Of a stretch of DNA of 64,000 nucleotides, positions 23,826 through 32,773 are shown one piece after another; position 1 is the first letter of the stretch; every line of letters starts with the position of its first letter. The stretch spans positions 7,378,001 through 7,442,000 of the forward strand of contig NZ_JAGPYQ010000001.1 of the NCBI RefSeq assembly GCF_018070025.1. The letters run 5' to 3'. This DNA comes from Streptomyces liliiviolaceus (lineage in GTDB: Bacteria; Actinomycetota; Actinomycetes; Streptomycetales; Streptomycetaceae). The translations under genes and the position numbers were made by a program. Below the pieces are notes generated by a model. That model made no database searches. It saw nothing but the letters and a program-made list of their open reading frames with translations, and had not been told where the DNA came from.

Positions 23826-25187
23826 ATGTCCGCAACACGACGCGAAGTGCTGGCCCGCTCCGGAGCCCTGGGAGTCGGCATCGCCTTCACCGGTGCCGTA
23901 TCGGAACTCTTCACGGGTACGGCCGCCGCACTGGGCCACTCCGGATACGGCCCCCTGCTCCCCGACCCGGACGGCCTGCTGGACCTGCCGAAAGGTTTCC
24001 GTTACCGGGTGCTGTCCCGCGAGGGCGACGAACTGCGCTCCGGCGAGGGCCAGGTGCCGAGCAACCACGACGGCATGTCCGCCTTCGCCGGCAGACACGG
24101 CCGGGTCCACCTGGTCCGCAACCACGAGAACCGCGTCACCGGCAAGATCGGCGTCCCCACGGTCGACGGCCTCACCTACGACCCGATGGGCAAGGGCGGC
24201 TGTACGGCCCTGACCCTCGACCAGCGCGGCGAGGTGATCGGCGAACGGGTCGCGATCGCCGGTACGGCCGTCAACTGCGCGGGCGGGCCCACTCCTTGGG
24301 GCACCTGGCTGACCTGCGAGGAGACCGAGGACAAGGCCGGCACGAACGGCTACACCAAGGATCACGGTTTCATCTTCGAGGTCGACCCGGTGGACCCCCA
24401 CCGCACCGGGGCCGTACCGCTGACCGCGATGGGCCGCTTCCAGCACGAGGCGATCGCCGTCGACCCCAAGCGCGGCATCGTCTACGAGACGGAGGACGCC
24501 TTCCTCAAGCCCTTCGGCCTCTTCTACCGCTTCCTGCCCAACAAGCCCGAGGGCGGCCTCGGTTCGCTCCGCGCGGGCGGCCGGCTCCAGGCGATGCGCG
24601 TACCGGGCGTCCCGGACCTCTCCTCGATCCAGGAGACGGGGGCGAGCTTCGACCGCATCGAGTGGGTCGACGTGCCGGACCCGCTGGCGAGCGAAACCCC
24701 CATCCGCGACCAGGACTTCGGCCCCAAGGGCATCACCCACGCGCAGAAGCTGGAGGGCTGCTACTGGGGCGGCTCGTCCGTCTACTTCGTGTCCTCCTTC
24801 GCGCACAGCAGCGAGGGCTCGGCGGCCGACCACTACGGCCAGATCTGGCGGTACGACCCCGGTGCGCGCCGGCTCACCCTGGTGATCGTCTTCGGTCCCG
24901 ACACCGACGTACAGCTGCCCGGCGAGTCCCCCGACAACATCTGCCTCGCTCCCAGCGGCGGCCTGATGGTCTGCGAGGACGGCGGGGGCGCGCAGCACGT
25001 GTACGGCGTGACCCGGCGCGGCGAGGTGTACCCGATGGCCCGCGGGCGGCAGAACATCGGCACGCCGGACGCCCCGGAATGGGGCGAGTTCGCGGGCGTC
25101 ACCTTCTCGCCCGACGGCCGGACGATGTACGTGAACTGCTACACGCCGGGGACGACGTTCGCGGTGACGGGGCCCTGGAGCAGGTAG
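23826..25187 (+). CDS. Tat-exported PhoX/DUF839 family protein
   Basis: A 453-residue protein with a twin-arginine signal (MSATRREVLARSGALGVGIAFTGAV; RR at residues 5-6). The mature domain is the six-bladed DUF839/PhoX propeller: NHDGMSAF, LVRNHEN, GGPTPWGTWLTCEETE, GRFQHEAIAVDP and the ending APEWGEFAGVTFSPDGRTMYVNCYTPG. PhoX enzymes are calcium/iron-dependent phosphatases secreted for phosphate scavenging; the NHEN and CEE motifs carry likely metal ligands. The ATG at 23826 gives the Tat peptide at the right place; a longer frame upstream is rejected. A polyphosphate kinase gene follows. Confidence 0.88.
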   Translation: MSATRREVLARSGALGVGIAFTGAVSELFTGTAAALGHSGYGPLLPDPDGLLDLPKGFRYRVLSREGDELRSGEGQVPSNHDGMSAFAGRHGRVHLVRNHENRVTGKIGVPTVDGLTYDPMGKGGCTALTLDQRGEVIGERVAIAGTAVNCAGGPTPWGTWLTCEETEDKAGTNGYTKDHGFIFEVDPVDPHRTGAVPLTAMGRFQHEAIAVDPKRGIVYETEDAFLKPFGLFYRFLPNKPEGGLGSLRAGGRLQAMRVPGVPDLSSIQETGASFDRIEWVDVPDPLASETPIRDQDFGPKGITHAQKLEGCYWGGSSVYFVSSFAHSSEGSAADHYGQIWRYDPGARRLTLVIVFGPDTDVQLPGESPDNICLAPSGGLMVCEDGGGAQHVYGVTRRGEVYPMARGRQNIGTPDAPEWGEFAGVTFSPDGRTMYVNCYTPGTTFAVTGPWSR

Positions 25188-25312
25188 TGGACCGCGCCCC
25201 GGAGGGCACCCGGCGGCCATGACGGCCGCCGGTCGGGGGGCGGGTGCGCCGCGGGTAGCGGCCCCCGCCCCCGCGGCGCAGGATCGAGGGAACCGCCCCG
25301 AAGGGATGCGCG

Positions 25313-26275
25313 ATGGCCAAGAAGGACAGCAAGGGCACGAAAGGCACGAAGGGCGGCGGGTCCGCGGGGGCCGGGCGGGGCGCGAAGGACGGGAGGTCCG
25401 GGAAGCGGCGGGCCGAGGAGAGCGCCGTCCCCATGGGCGACGCGCTGCGCCTCCCGGTCGGCGAACGGATCTCCCTGTCCTCGTACGACGCCTCGGCGAC
25501 CCCCGGCGGGGCGACGGCGCCGAGGTCCAAGACCGACGGTCTCGCCGCCATCACCCGGATGGCCGAACCCCTCGCCGGACTGCAGGAACGCCTCTGGGCG
25601 GCGAGCACCGCGGGTGACCACCGCCGGATCCTCCTGGTCCTCCAGGGCATGGACACCAGCGGCAAGGGCGGCACGGTCAAACACGTCATCGGGCTCTTCA
25701 ACCCCGTCGGCTGCCGTGTGCGCGGCTTCAAGGCGCCGACCCCGGAGGAGCTGGAGCACGACTTCCTCTGGCGGATCAGGAGGCAGCTCCCCCACCACGG
25801 CGAGCTGGGCATCTTCGACCGCTCCTACTACGAGGACGTCCTCGTCGGCCGCGTCCGGGAGCTGGCCCCGCGCACCGAGATCGAGTCCCGGTACGACCGG
25901 ATCAACGACTTCGAGCGGGCCCTCGCCGACGACGGCACGACCGTCGTGAAGTGCTTCCTGCACATCTCGTTCGAGGAGCAGCGCCTGCGGCTGCTGCGCC
26001 GGCTCGCCGACCCGGACAAGCACTGGAAGTTCAACCCGTCGGACATCGACGACCGGGCGCTGTGGCCCGCCTACCAGGAGGCGTACGAGATCGCCCTCGA
26101 ACGCTGCTCCTCGGACGCCGCCCCCTGGTATCTGATCCCCGCCGACCGCAAGTGGTACCGGAACTGGGCGATCAGCCGGCTGCTGCTGGAGCGGCTGACG
26201 GCGCTGGACCCGCAGTATCCGCAGCCGGACTTCGATGTGGAGGCATGCCGGAAGCGGCTGCAGGAGGAGGGGTGA
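25313..26275 (+). CDS. ppk2: Polyphosphate kinase 2 family protein
   Basis: A 320-residue PPK2, which transfers phosphate between polyphosphate and nucleoside phosphates. Walker A is VLQGMDTSGKGG, Walker B is ELGIFDRSYYEDVLV, and the lid region VKCFLHISFEEQRLRLLRRLADP is conserved. The first 40 residues are Lys/Gly-rich and look disordered. The class (I, II or III) cannot be fixed from reading alone. It lies 125 bases after the PhoX-like gene on the same strand, giving a phosphate-related pair. A GC-rich imperfect hairpin follows (26277-26325). Confidence 0.93.
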   Translation: MAKKDSKGTKGTKGGGSAGAGRGAKDGRSGKRRAEESAVPMGDALRLPVGERISLSSYDASATPGGATAPRSKTDGLAAITRMAEPLAGLQERLWAASTAGDHRRILLVLQGMDTSGKGGTVKHVIGLFNPVGCRVRGFKAPTPEELEHDFLWRIRRQLPHHGELGIFDRSYYEDVLVGRVRELAPRTEIESRYDRINDFERALADDGTTVVKCFLHISFEEQRLRLLRRLADPDKHWKFNPSDIDDRALWPAYQEAYEIALERCSSDAAPWYLIPADRKWYRNWAISRLLLERLTALDPQYPQPDFDVEACRKRLQEEG

Positions 26276-26378
26276 CCTGAGCCGGGCCGAGCAGGGCAGG
26301 GCTGGGCAGGGCTCGGCTGAGCGACACCGGGTGACGATATAACCTGTTTTTCCTATTCATCCGGTTAATGTCGCCCGC

Positions 26379-27242
26379 GTGAACACCTTCCTGTTCCTGA
26401 AGAAAGCCACCGCCGCCTGCGCACTGGCCACGGGCGCGGTCGCCCTCACGGCGTGCGGCGCTCCCGACGCCCCCCGCGCCGCCACGCTCCCCGCACCCTC
26501 GGCCAGTACGCCCTCCCGGCCGCCCACGCTCGCCCCGGGCCCGGGCGGACTGACCCCGGTCTTCCTGAAGGCGGCCAAGGCGCGCGACAGGCACGGCAAG
26601 CACGACAAGACGGTCGCCCTGACCTTCGACGCCGACATGACGGCCGACCAGGGGCCGCGGGCCGCGGCCGGGGAACGCTTCGACAACCCGCGGCTGATCG
26701 GGACACTGCGGCGGCTGAAGGTGTCGGCGACCGTGTTCATGACGGGGCGCTGGGCCGAGGAGTACCCCCGGCAGGCGCGGGCCATCGGGCGCGATCCGCT
26801 CTTCGAGGTCGCGAACCACTCCTACAGCCATCACGCCTTCACCGAGGACTGCTACGGGCTGCCGACCGTTCCCGCGTCGGGGATGCGGGCGGACGTGGAG
26901 CGGGCGTTCGCCGCGTTCCGCACGGCGGGGATCGAGCATGCGATGCCGTACTTCCGCTTCCCGGGCGGCTGTTACGACAAGGCGGCGCTCAAGGCGCTGA
27001 GCGGCACCGGTGTGACGGCCGTGCAGTGGGACGTGGTGAGCGGGGACGCGTTCGCGACGGACGCGGGGGCGGTGGCACGGCAGGTGCTGGACGGCGTACG
27101 GCCCGGTTCCGTGGTCGTCATGCACTGCACGCGCAGTGCGGCTCCGGCGACGGAGGAGGCCCTGCGCACGATCGTTCCCGAGCTGCGGGAGCGCGGCTAC
27201 CGGTTCGTGAAGGTGTCGGAGCTGATCCGGCCCGGCGCCTGA
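26379..27242 (+). CDS. Lipoprotein polysaccharide deacetylase (NodB domain, carbohydrate esterase 4)
   Basis: A 287-residue exported lipoprotein: the lipobox is ALTACG, with Cys about residue 25. The NodB motifs are TFDADMTADQ (motif 1, catalytic Asp), NHSYSHHAF (motif 2, zinc His residues), YFRFPGGCY (motif 3), QWDVVSGD (motif 4) and VVMHC (motif 5). Such enzymes remove acetyl groups from peptidoglycan or other glycans in the cell wall. The GTG at 26379 follows an unusually AT-rich leader (26336-26370), which is probably its promoter; no strong ribosome site is obvious. Confidence 0.93.
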   Translation: MNTFLFLKKATAACALATGAVALTACGAPDAPRAATLPAPSASTPSRPPTLAPGPGGLTPVFLKAAKARDRHGKHDKTVALTFDADMTADQGPRAAAGERFDNPRLIGTLRRLKVSATVFMTGRWAEEYPRQARAIGRDPLFEVANHSYSHHAFTEDCYGLPTVPASGMRADVERAFAAFRTAGIEHAMPYFRFPGGCYDKAALKALSGTGVTAVQWDVVSGDAFATDAGAVARQVLDGVRPGSVVVMHCTRSAAPATEEALRTIVPELRERGYRFVKVSELIRPGA

Positions 27243-27359
27243 GGCCGGAAGGCGATTCATCGCCCGCGCCTCTCAAAGCGATCGCATTCTCTTGTTGGAC
27301 GGCAAAAACCTCACGGTGGACGCTTGGACGTACCGAACGAATCCCCAGGAGGAGCCTCC

Positions 27360-28220
27360 ATGCAGACACGCACCATCGGTGACGTCCGGGTCGGAGCGAT
27401 CGGTCTGGGCGGGATGCCGATGTCCATCGAGGGGCGCCCGGACGAAGCGCGCTCGGTCGCGGCCGTGCACGCGGCGCTGGACGAGGGCGTGACGCTCTTC
27501 GACACCGCGGACGCGTACCACCGGGACGCCCACGAGGTCGGGCACAACGAGTCGCTGATCGCCCGCGCGGTGGCCTCGTACGGCGGCGACACCTCGGACG
27601 TGCTGATCGCGACGAAGGGCGGTCATCTGCGGCCGGGCGACGGCTCGTGGACGCTGAACGGCTCGCCGGAGTACCTGAAGAAAGCGTGCGACGCCTCGCT
27701 CGAACGGCTCGGTGTCGAGGCCATCGGGCTCTACCAGTTCCACCGGCCGGACCCGAAGGTCCCCTACGAGGAGTCGGTCGGCGCGATCCGCGATCTGCTG
27801 GACGCGGGGAAGATCCGGTTCGCGGGTGTCTCCAACGCGGACCCGGACCGGATCCGGCTGGCGAACGAGATCCTCGGCGGGCGGCTGGTGAGCGTGCAGA
27901 ACCAGTTCTCGCCGGCCTTCCGCTCCAGCGAGCCGGAGCTGGAGCTGTGCGCGGAACTCGGCATCGCGTTCCTGCCGTGGAGTCCGCTGGGCGGTATCTC
28001 GAAGGCGGGTGAACTGGGTTCGCGTTACGCCGTGTTCGCGGAGGTGGCGGGGGCGCACGGGGTGAGTCCGCAGCAGGTGTGTCTGGCGTGGATCCTCGCG
28101 AAGGCCCCGGTGACGATTCCGATCCCGGGGTCCTCGCGCCCGGAGACGATCCGCGACTCCGTCGCCGCGGCGGCCCTGTCCCTGTCCCCGGAGGAACTGT
28201 CCCGCCTGGACGCGGCGTAA
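27360..28220 (+). CDS. Aldo/keto reductase
   Basis: A 286-residue NADPH-dependent oxidoreductase with the TIM-barrel AKR fold. Catalytic residues are visible: Asp and Tyr in FDTADAYHRD, Lys in IATKGGH and His in YQFHRPD. The cofactor end is TIPIPGSSRPETI. The ATG at 27360 follows AGGAGGAG. The stop codon merges into a perfect 28-base-arm hairpin. Substrate unknown. Confidence 0.95.
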   Translation: MQTRTIGDVRVGAIGLGGMPMSIEGRPDEARSVAAVHAALDEGVTLFDTADAYHRDAHEVGHNESLIARAVASYGGDTSDVLIATKGGHLRPGDGSWTLNGSPEYLKKACDASLERLGVEAIGLYQFHRPDPKVPYEESVGAIRDLLDAGKIRFAGVSNADPDRIRLANEILGGRLVSVQNQFSPAFRSSEPELELCAELGIAFLPWSPLGGISKAGELGSRYAVFAEVAGAHGVSPQQVCLAWILAKAPVTIPIPGSSRPETIRDSVAAAALSLSPEELSRLDAA

Positions 28221-28278
28221 AAGACTGCGCCGTTCCCCGCGCCCCTTTTTAGGGGCGCGGGGAACGGCGCAGTCTTTT
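28219..28278 (+). terminator. Perfect 28-base-arm hairpin built from dispersed repeats
   Basis: Arms 28219-28246 and 28251-28278 are perfectly complementary around TTTT. The left arm begins inside the TAA stop of the aldo/keto reductase gene. The inner part of each arm is one copy of the dispersed repeat core in opposite orientation. A third copy follows at 28287-28305. It acts presumably as terminator; the T run next to the stem supports this. Confidence 0.85.
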
Positions 28279-28377
28279 GCCTTTAAGGGGCGCGGGGAAC
28301 TGCGCGACCAGCCACGACGTACCCGCACGTCACCACCCCCCGGCACCCCCCACCCCCCGGCTGGCAAACTGGTGCAC

Positions 28378-29100
28378 GTGAGCAGCGACGGAACACCGCA
28401 CAACCCCTTCCAGCACGAACGCACCGCCCGCGACGACGCACCGCAGTTCGTACTGCCGCTGGTCGCCCGTATCGAGCGCAACGAACCCCCCGCCCGCACG
28501 GACGCCCTGGAGACCGCCGCCCGCGCCGTCCTGGTGCTCCTCAGCGACGAGCGTTCGCTGGGCGAGGGCGAGTGGGCGCGGGCCGTCCACGACTGGCAGG
28601 ACGCCCGCATCCGCAAGGTCGTCCGCCGGGCCCGCGGCGCGGAGTGGCGCCGCGCGGAGGCCCTGCCCGGCATCACCGTCACCGGCAAGTCCGCCGAGGT
28701 CCGTGTCTTCCCACCGGTCCCGCTCGACGGCTGGCCCAAGGACCTGGCCCGTCTCCAGGTCTCCGGTACGGACCTCGACGACCCGGAACCGCCCGCGGAC
28801 ACCGACGCGGCCACGCCCGTGCTGTGGCTGAGCCCGGACCTGGACATGTCGGCGGGCAAGGCGATGGCGCAGGCGGGCCACGGCGCCCAGCTGGCCTGGT
28901 GGGAGCTGTCCGACGAGGACCGCACGGCCTGGCGCGAGGCCGGCTTCCCCCTCGCCGTCCGCACGGCCGACGCCGAACGATGGGAACACCTCGTCACCAG
29001 CGGCCTGCCCCTGGTCCGCGACGCCGGCTTCACGGAGATCGCCCCGGGTTCGTGCACGGTGGTCGCCGACCACCCGGCACTGCACCTCGACCGGCGGTAG
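28378..29100 (+). CDS. PTH2-domain protein (peptidyl-tRNA hydrolase 2-like)
   Basis: A 240-residue protein. The C-terminal half matches the PTH2 fold: LSPDLDMSAGKAMAQAGHGAQLAWWEL, then GLPLVRDAGFTEIAPGSCTVVADHP, the archaeal/eukaryotic type of peptidyl-tRNA hydrolase rather than the bacterial Pth. The N-terminal 125 residues are of unknown function. GTG codons at 28372 and 28378 are both possible; I take 28378 (MSSDGTPHNPF). No clear ribosome site is seen, so a leaderless mRNA is possible. A real catalytic role is uncertain. Confidence 0.78.
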   Translation: MSSDGTPHNPFQHERTARDDAPQFVLPLVARIERNEPPARTDALETAARAVLVLLSDERSLGEGEWARAVHDWQDARIRKVVRRARGAEWRRAEALPGITVTGKSAEVRVFPPVPLDGWPKDLARLQVSGTDLDDPEPPADTDAATPVLWLSPDLDMSAGKAMAQAGHGAQLAWWELSDEDRTAWREAGFPLAVRTADAERWEHLVTSGLPLVRDAGFTEIAPGSCTVVADHPALHLDRR

Positions 29101-29130
29101 GCGACTGCCGGGCGGTACGGCTGCGGCACA

Positions 29131-29174
29131 GGCGCAGGCGCGGCGCAGGCGCGGCGCGGCGCAGGCGCGGCGCG
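29131..29174. repeat. GGCGCAGGCGC-type tandem repeat
   Basis: A run of GGCGCA/GGCGCG hexamers shortly after the PTH2-domain gene. It has no recognisable coding or regulatory role and is probably slippage DNA. The 212-base gap up to 29312 otherwise holds the first DUF4142 promoter, with an inverted repeat CCAAC-GACCA-GTTGG at 29279-29293. Confidence 0.6.
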
Positions 29175-29312
29175 GGACTGTGGCTCAGCCGTGCGAGCTC
29201 TGTGACACAGCCGACACGAACCATTGAACATGCCCGCCGTCCCGTACGTATCTTCTGGCGCTGGCCAAGTACAGATTCCCAACGACCAGTTGGTAAAAAT
29301 CCGGAGGCACCT

Positions 29313-30104
29313 GTGCGGCGTATCAACGGTACGGCCCTCGTCATCGTGGCACTCGTCGGAACGCTCGGCGCCCTCGCGTTCCCCGTGTGGTCGTACGCCG
29401 ACCGCGCCGGGACGGGACCGGCGAACCTCGCCGCCGGGACCGTACAGACGAAGTGGGGGCCGCTGACCGCCACCGACCGTGACCTCATCGTCCGGGTGCG
29501 GCTGGCGGGTCTGTGGGAGCTGCCCGCCGGGCAGCAGGCCCTCGAACGCAGTCCCAGTCCCGCGATGAAGGAGGCCGCCGACCACCTGATCGTCGGCCAC
29601 ACCGACCTCGACAAGCGGGTACGGGGGGTCGCGCGGGACCTCGGCGTCGAGCTGCCGAACCAGCCGAACGAGCAGCAGCAGGGCTGGCTGCAGCAGATGA
29701 CCAACGCGAGCGACGCGGACTACCCCAAGGTGTGGGCGAACCTGCTGCGCTCCGCCCACGGCAAGATCTTCCCGGCGATCGGCGCGGTACGGAACCAGAC
29801 GCGCAACACGCTGGTGCGGCAGCTCGCCTCGGACGCCAACCAGACCGTGCTCGACCACATCACGATCCTGGAGAAGACCGGCAACGTCGACTTCGAGGCG
29901 ATCGCCAACGACTCGGTGGTCGGAGCCACGGCCAGCCCGTCCGGTCCGGCGGCACCGGTCCCCGGAGTGGTGCCCAGTTCGGCGCCGCCCGCCGAGGCGA
30001 CGGGTGACATCAACACCACGTCACGGCCCTCTCCTGGGGCCCCGGGCACGGTCAACACCAACCGCCCCGACCCCGAGGACCCGGACGCCACTCCCTCGTC
30101 GTAA
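29313..30104 (+). CDS. DUF4142 exported/membrane-anchored protein, copy 1
   Basis: A 263-residue protein with an N-terminal hydrophobic segment (ALVIVALVGTLGALAFPVW) that is a signal anchor, then a ferritin-like helical DUF4142 domain (DRDLIVRVRLAGLWELPAGQQAL, HLIVGHTDLDKRVRGVA, NLLRSAHGKIFPAIGAVRNQTRN) and a Pro/Ser/Thr-rich tail. Histidines in the helices could bind metal, as in related DUF4142 proteins, but this is inference. The GTG at 29313 follows CCGGAGG. A paralogue with the same order of motifs lies at 31985, and the DUF692 gene sits between them. Confidence 0.87.
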   Translation: MRRINGTALVIVALVGTLGALAFPVWSYADRAGTGPANLAAGTVQTKWGPLTATDRDLIVRVRLAGLWELPAGQQALERSPSPAMKEAADHLIVGHTDLDKRVRGVARDLGVELPNQPNEQQQGWLQQMTNASDADYPKVWANLLRSAHGKIFPAIGAVRNQTRNTLVRQLASDANQTVLDHITILEKTGNVDFEAIANDSVVGATASPSGPAAPVPGVVPSSAPPAEATGDINTTSRPSPGAPGTVNTNRPDPEDPDATPSS

Positions 30105-30165
30105 TGACGTCGTAGTGACGGCCGGAACCTCAAATGTTGCTCTGAACGTCCCCGCCGATGGGTTC

Positions 30166-30184
30166 GGCCCCGCCTGACGGGGCC
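30166..30184 (+). terminator. Small hairpin between DUF4142 copy 1 and the DUF692 gene
   Basis: Perfect seven-base arms GGCCCCG and CGGGGCC around CCTGA, 62 bases after the DUF4142 stop and 90 bases before the DUF692 start. It may end the first transcript or attenuate read-through. Confidence 0.5.
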
Positions 30185-30273
30185 ATCACCCCGTCACGCC
30201 GGAACACAGGTCCGTCGAAGGAGACGCGCAAGGTCCTGGTGAAGTCGTGGTGGAGGAGCGGAGGAGGGGGACG

Positions 30274-31599
30274 ATGAGGAACCTGGGTACGGGAATCGGG
30301 TGGCGGCCGGAGATCGCCGAGGCCGTGGAGCGCATGCCCGGCATCGACTGGGTCGAGGCCGTCGCCGAGAACATCTGCCCCGGGCATCTCCCCGAATCGC
30401 TGGTGCGGTTGCGGGAGCGCGGTGTGACCGTGGTCCCGCACGGGGTGTCGCTCGGGCTCGGCGGCGCCGACCGCCCCGCCGAGGGGAAACTCGCCGACCT
30501 GGCCGCCCGCGCCGAGGCGCTCGGCTCCCCGCTGGTCACCGAGCACATCGCGTTCGTCCGGGCCGGCGGGGCGCTGACCGCCTCGCCGCTGCTGGAGGCC
30601 GGACACCTGCTGCCCGTCCCCCGCACCCGGGACGCGCTCGACGTCCTGTGCGAGAACATCCGGATCGCCCAGGACGCGCTGCCCGTGCCGCTCGCGGTGG
30701 AGAACATCGCGGCGCTGATCTGCTGGCCTGGCGAGGAGATGACCGAGGGCCAGTTCCTGTACGACCTGGTCGACCGCACCGGTGTACGCCTGCTCATCGA
30801 CGTGGCCAACCTCCACACCAACCACGTCAACCGCGGCGAGGACCCGGCCAAGGCTCTGGACGAACTGCCCGTCGAGGCCATCGCGTACGTCCATGTCGCC
30901 GGCGGTTTCGAACGGGACGGCGTCTGGCACGACAGCCACGCGCACGCCGTGCCCCCGGCGGTCCTCGACGTGCTCGCCGACCTGGCCTCCCGCGTCCGCC
31001 CGCCGGGCGTGCTCCTCGAACGCGACGAGAACTTCCCCGAGCCCGCCGAGCTGGAAGGCGAACTGCTCGCGATCCGCGAGACGGTCGAGAAGTCCGCCGC
31101 GCCCCCGAAGGCGGCCGATGGCGACCCGACGGCCGTCGTGGCGCCCGAGGCCGCCGAGGCCGCCGAGGCCCAGGCGGTCACCGGCCCCGCCCGGCAGCGG
31201 CTCGCCCTCGCGCAGGCCGCCCTGCTGTCCGCGCTCGTTGCCGGGACGCCCGTGCCCGAGGGGTTCGACCGGACTCGGCTGGCCGTGCAGGCGCGCGCGC
31301 TGGCGGGCAAGCGGGCCGACGTCGTGGCCAAGGTCGCCCCTGAGCTGCCGGAGATCCTGGCCGGGACGTACCGCAAGGCGTTCCTGGCGTACGCGCACGG
31401 CCACCCGATGACCGACGGCTACCGGCGGGACGCGCTGGACTTCGCCGAGCACCTGCTCTTCGAGGGACGTCTGCCGGACACGGCCGTGCGGCGCGCGCTG
31501 AGCGACTGGTGGCTGGAGCGTTCGGGCCCGGCGCCGCTGTCGCAGCGCCCGGCGGCCCGGCTGGTACGCGCCACGCGCCGGGTGCTGCTGAGGCGTTGA
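30274..31599 (+). CDS. DUF692 (MNIO) family multinuclear iron protein with extra C-terminal domain
   Basis: A 441-residue protein. Residues 1-270 form the DUF692/MNIO TIM barrel, the family of MbnB and TglH that oxidatively modifies cysteine-containing peptides. Candidate iron ligands are His56 ([10 protein letters not shown]), Glu90/His91 (VTEHIAF), Glu143 (AVENIA), Asp176 and His181/184 ([10 protein letters not shown]), His207 (YVHVAGG), Asp220/His222 (HDSHAH) and Glu249 (LERDENF), a complete set. Residues about 300-441 form an all-helical domain ([29 protein letters not shown]) that resembles the small partner proteins of MNIO enzymes and may be a fused substrate-recognition module. The ATG at 30274 follows GAGGAGGGGG. 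Peptide substrate unknown. Confidence 0.88.
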   Translation: MRNLGTGIGWRPEIAEAVERMPGIDWVEAVAENICPGHLPESLVRLRERGVTVVPHGVSLGLGGADRPAEGKLADLAARAEALGSPLVTEHIAFVRAGGALTASPLLEAGHLLPVPRTRDALDVLCENIRIAQDALPVPLAVENIAALICWPGEEMTEGQFLYDLVDRTGVRLLIDVANLHTNHVNRGEDPAKALDELPVEAIAYVHVAGGFERDGVWHDSHAHAVPPAVLDVLADLASRVRPPGVLLERDENFPEPAELEGELLAIRETVEKSAAPPKAADGDPTAVVAPEAAEAAEAQAVTGPARQRLALAQAALLSALVAGTPVPEGFDRTRLAVQARALAGKRADVVAKVAPELPEILAGTYRKAFLAYAHGHPMTDGYRRDALDFAEHLLFEGRLPDTAVRRALSDWWLERSGPAPLSQRPAARLVRATRRVLLRR

Positions 31600-31984
31600 G
31601 AACCGGTCGACGGGAGGCGTAGAGCGCCCTCGTCCCCCGTGACGTCGCTCACCCGGGCGACAGCCGTACCCTCCGTGTACAGGAACGCGCGCCCCGTGCC
31701 TGCTCAGCGCCGCCCCGCGACGACCGGGCCGCGCGGGCTCGCACCCAGCCGGCACACAGCGAATCCCGTACGGGCCCGGCGCGGGCCGAGCCCGGACGGC
31801 TGCCCGCAGCAGCCCGCCGCACCGCCCCCGCCTGCGAAAACACCAGCCCCACTGGTCCGATCGGCCCGTGCGGACCGCCTACTTCATTCGTCCAAACCCG
31901 AACCACAGTTGGCGTACACCACGAAGTAATATGCCAACCCCTATCAGAAGCGCACTAACGTGCGGTGCCGCAACAGGAGGCACC
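31600..31984. other. 385-base gap before DUF4142 copy 2
   Basis: No convincing gene; a 96-codon open frame (31639-31929) has no codon-bias support, no family resemblance and no ribosome site. The right end is AT-richer and contains TAATAT (31927-31932) inside an inverted repeat GTTGGC (31908-31913) and GCCAAC (31933-31938), a promoter/operator candidate for DUF4142 copy 2. No Cys-rich precursor peptide frame stood out. Confidence 0.5.
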
Positions 31985-32773
31985 ATGCGATCCATCAACG
32001 GCCGCGGACTGTTCACCGGCACCGGGCTCATCATCGCGGGTCTGACGACGACCCTCGTGGCACTGGCCTTCCCGATCTGGTCGTACGCGGACCGGTCGGG
32101 CACGGGCGTGGACACCCTGAACGCCGGGAGCGTGTCGACGAGTTTCGGCCCGCTGTCGGCGCAGGACCGGGAGTTCGTCACCAAGGTCCGGCTCGCGGGC
32201 CTGTGGGAGCTGCCCGCCGGACAGCAGGCCGAGGACCGCGGCACCACCAAGGCCGTACGGACGGCGGGCGAGCACCTCGTCGAGGGCCATACGTTCCTGG
32301 ACGCGCGCGTCCGCGGCGTGGCCGCGCGGCTCGGCCTCGAACTGCCCAACCAGCCCAGCGAACAGCAGCGCGCCTGGCTCGCCACGCTGAGCGCGGCGCG
32401 GGGCCGGGAGTACGACCGGCAGTTCGCGAACATCCTCCGCGCCGCGCACGGCAAGGTGTTCGGCCTGGTCGCCCAGATCCGCGCGAACACCCGTAACTCG
32501 CTCGTCCGGGACCTCGCCGACGACGCGAACACCACGGTCCTGGACCACATCACGGTCCTGGAGGCGACCGGGCTGGTCGACTTCGACGCGCTGGCCCGTG
32601 ACGCGGCCTCCGCGAGCGCGCCCCCGCTCACCCACTCCCCCGCGCCTCCCGGCCCGAAGGCCTCCCCGAGTGCCCCCGTCCCCGCCACCCCCGCCCCGAC
32701 CTACTCCCTGCCCCCGGCCGCGACCGCCCGGCCGTCGGACGACGGGGCCGACGGCGGCGACAACAAGTCCTAG
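31985..32773 (+). CDS. DUF4142 exported/membrane-anchored protein, copy 2
   Basis: A 262-residue paralogue of the protein at 29313. It shares the N-terminus (RSINGRGLF vs RRINGTALV), the WSYADRSGTG block, LAGLWELPAGQQA, LGLELPNQP, NILRAAHGKVF and VLDHITVLE. It also ends in a Pro/Ala/Ser-rich tail. The ATG follows AGGAGGCACC, nearly the same leader as copy 1, so the pair likely arose by duplication around the DUF692 gene. Role unknown. Confidence 0.87.
   Translation: MRSINGRGLFTGTGLIIAGLTTTLVALAFPIWSYADRSGTGVDTLNAGSVSTSFGPLSAQDREFVTKVRLAGLWELPAGQQAEDRGTTKAVRTAGEHLVEGHTFLDARVRGVAARLGLELPNQPSEQQRAWLATLSAARGREYDRQFANILRAAHGKVFGLVAQIRANTRNSLVRDLADDANTTVLDHITVLEATGLVDFDALARDAASASAPPLTHSPAPPGPKASPSAPVPATPAPTYSLPPAATARPSDDGADGGDNKS

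Noticed and set aside
27273..29858. An 861-codon minus-strand frame over the aldo/keto reductase and PTH2 genes
   Set aside because: Arg/Gly-rich shadow frame crossing a perfect terminator hairpin, with no recognisable domain.
31639..31929. A 96-codon frame in the DUF692-DUF4142 gap as a precursor peptide
   Set aside because: Only one cysteine, no leader-like order, no ribosome site, and composition like random high-GC DNA.
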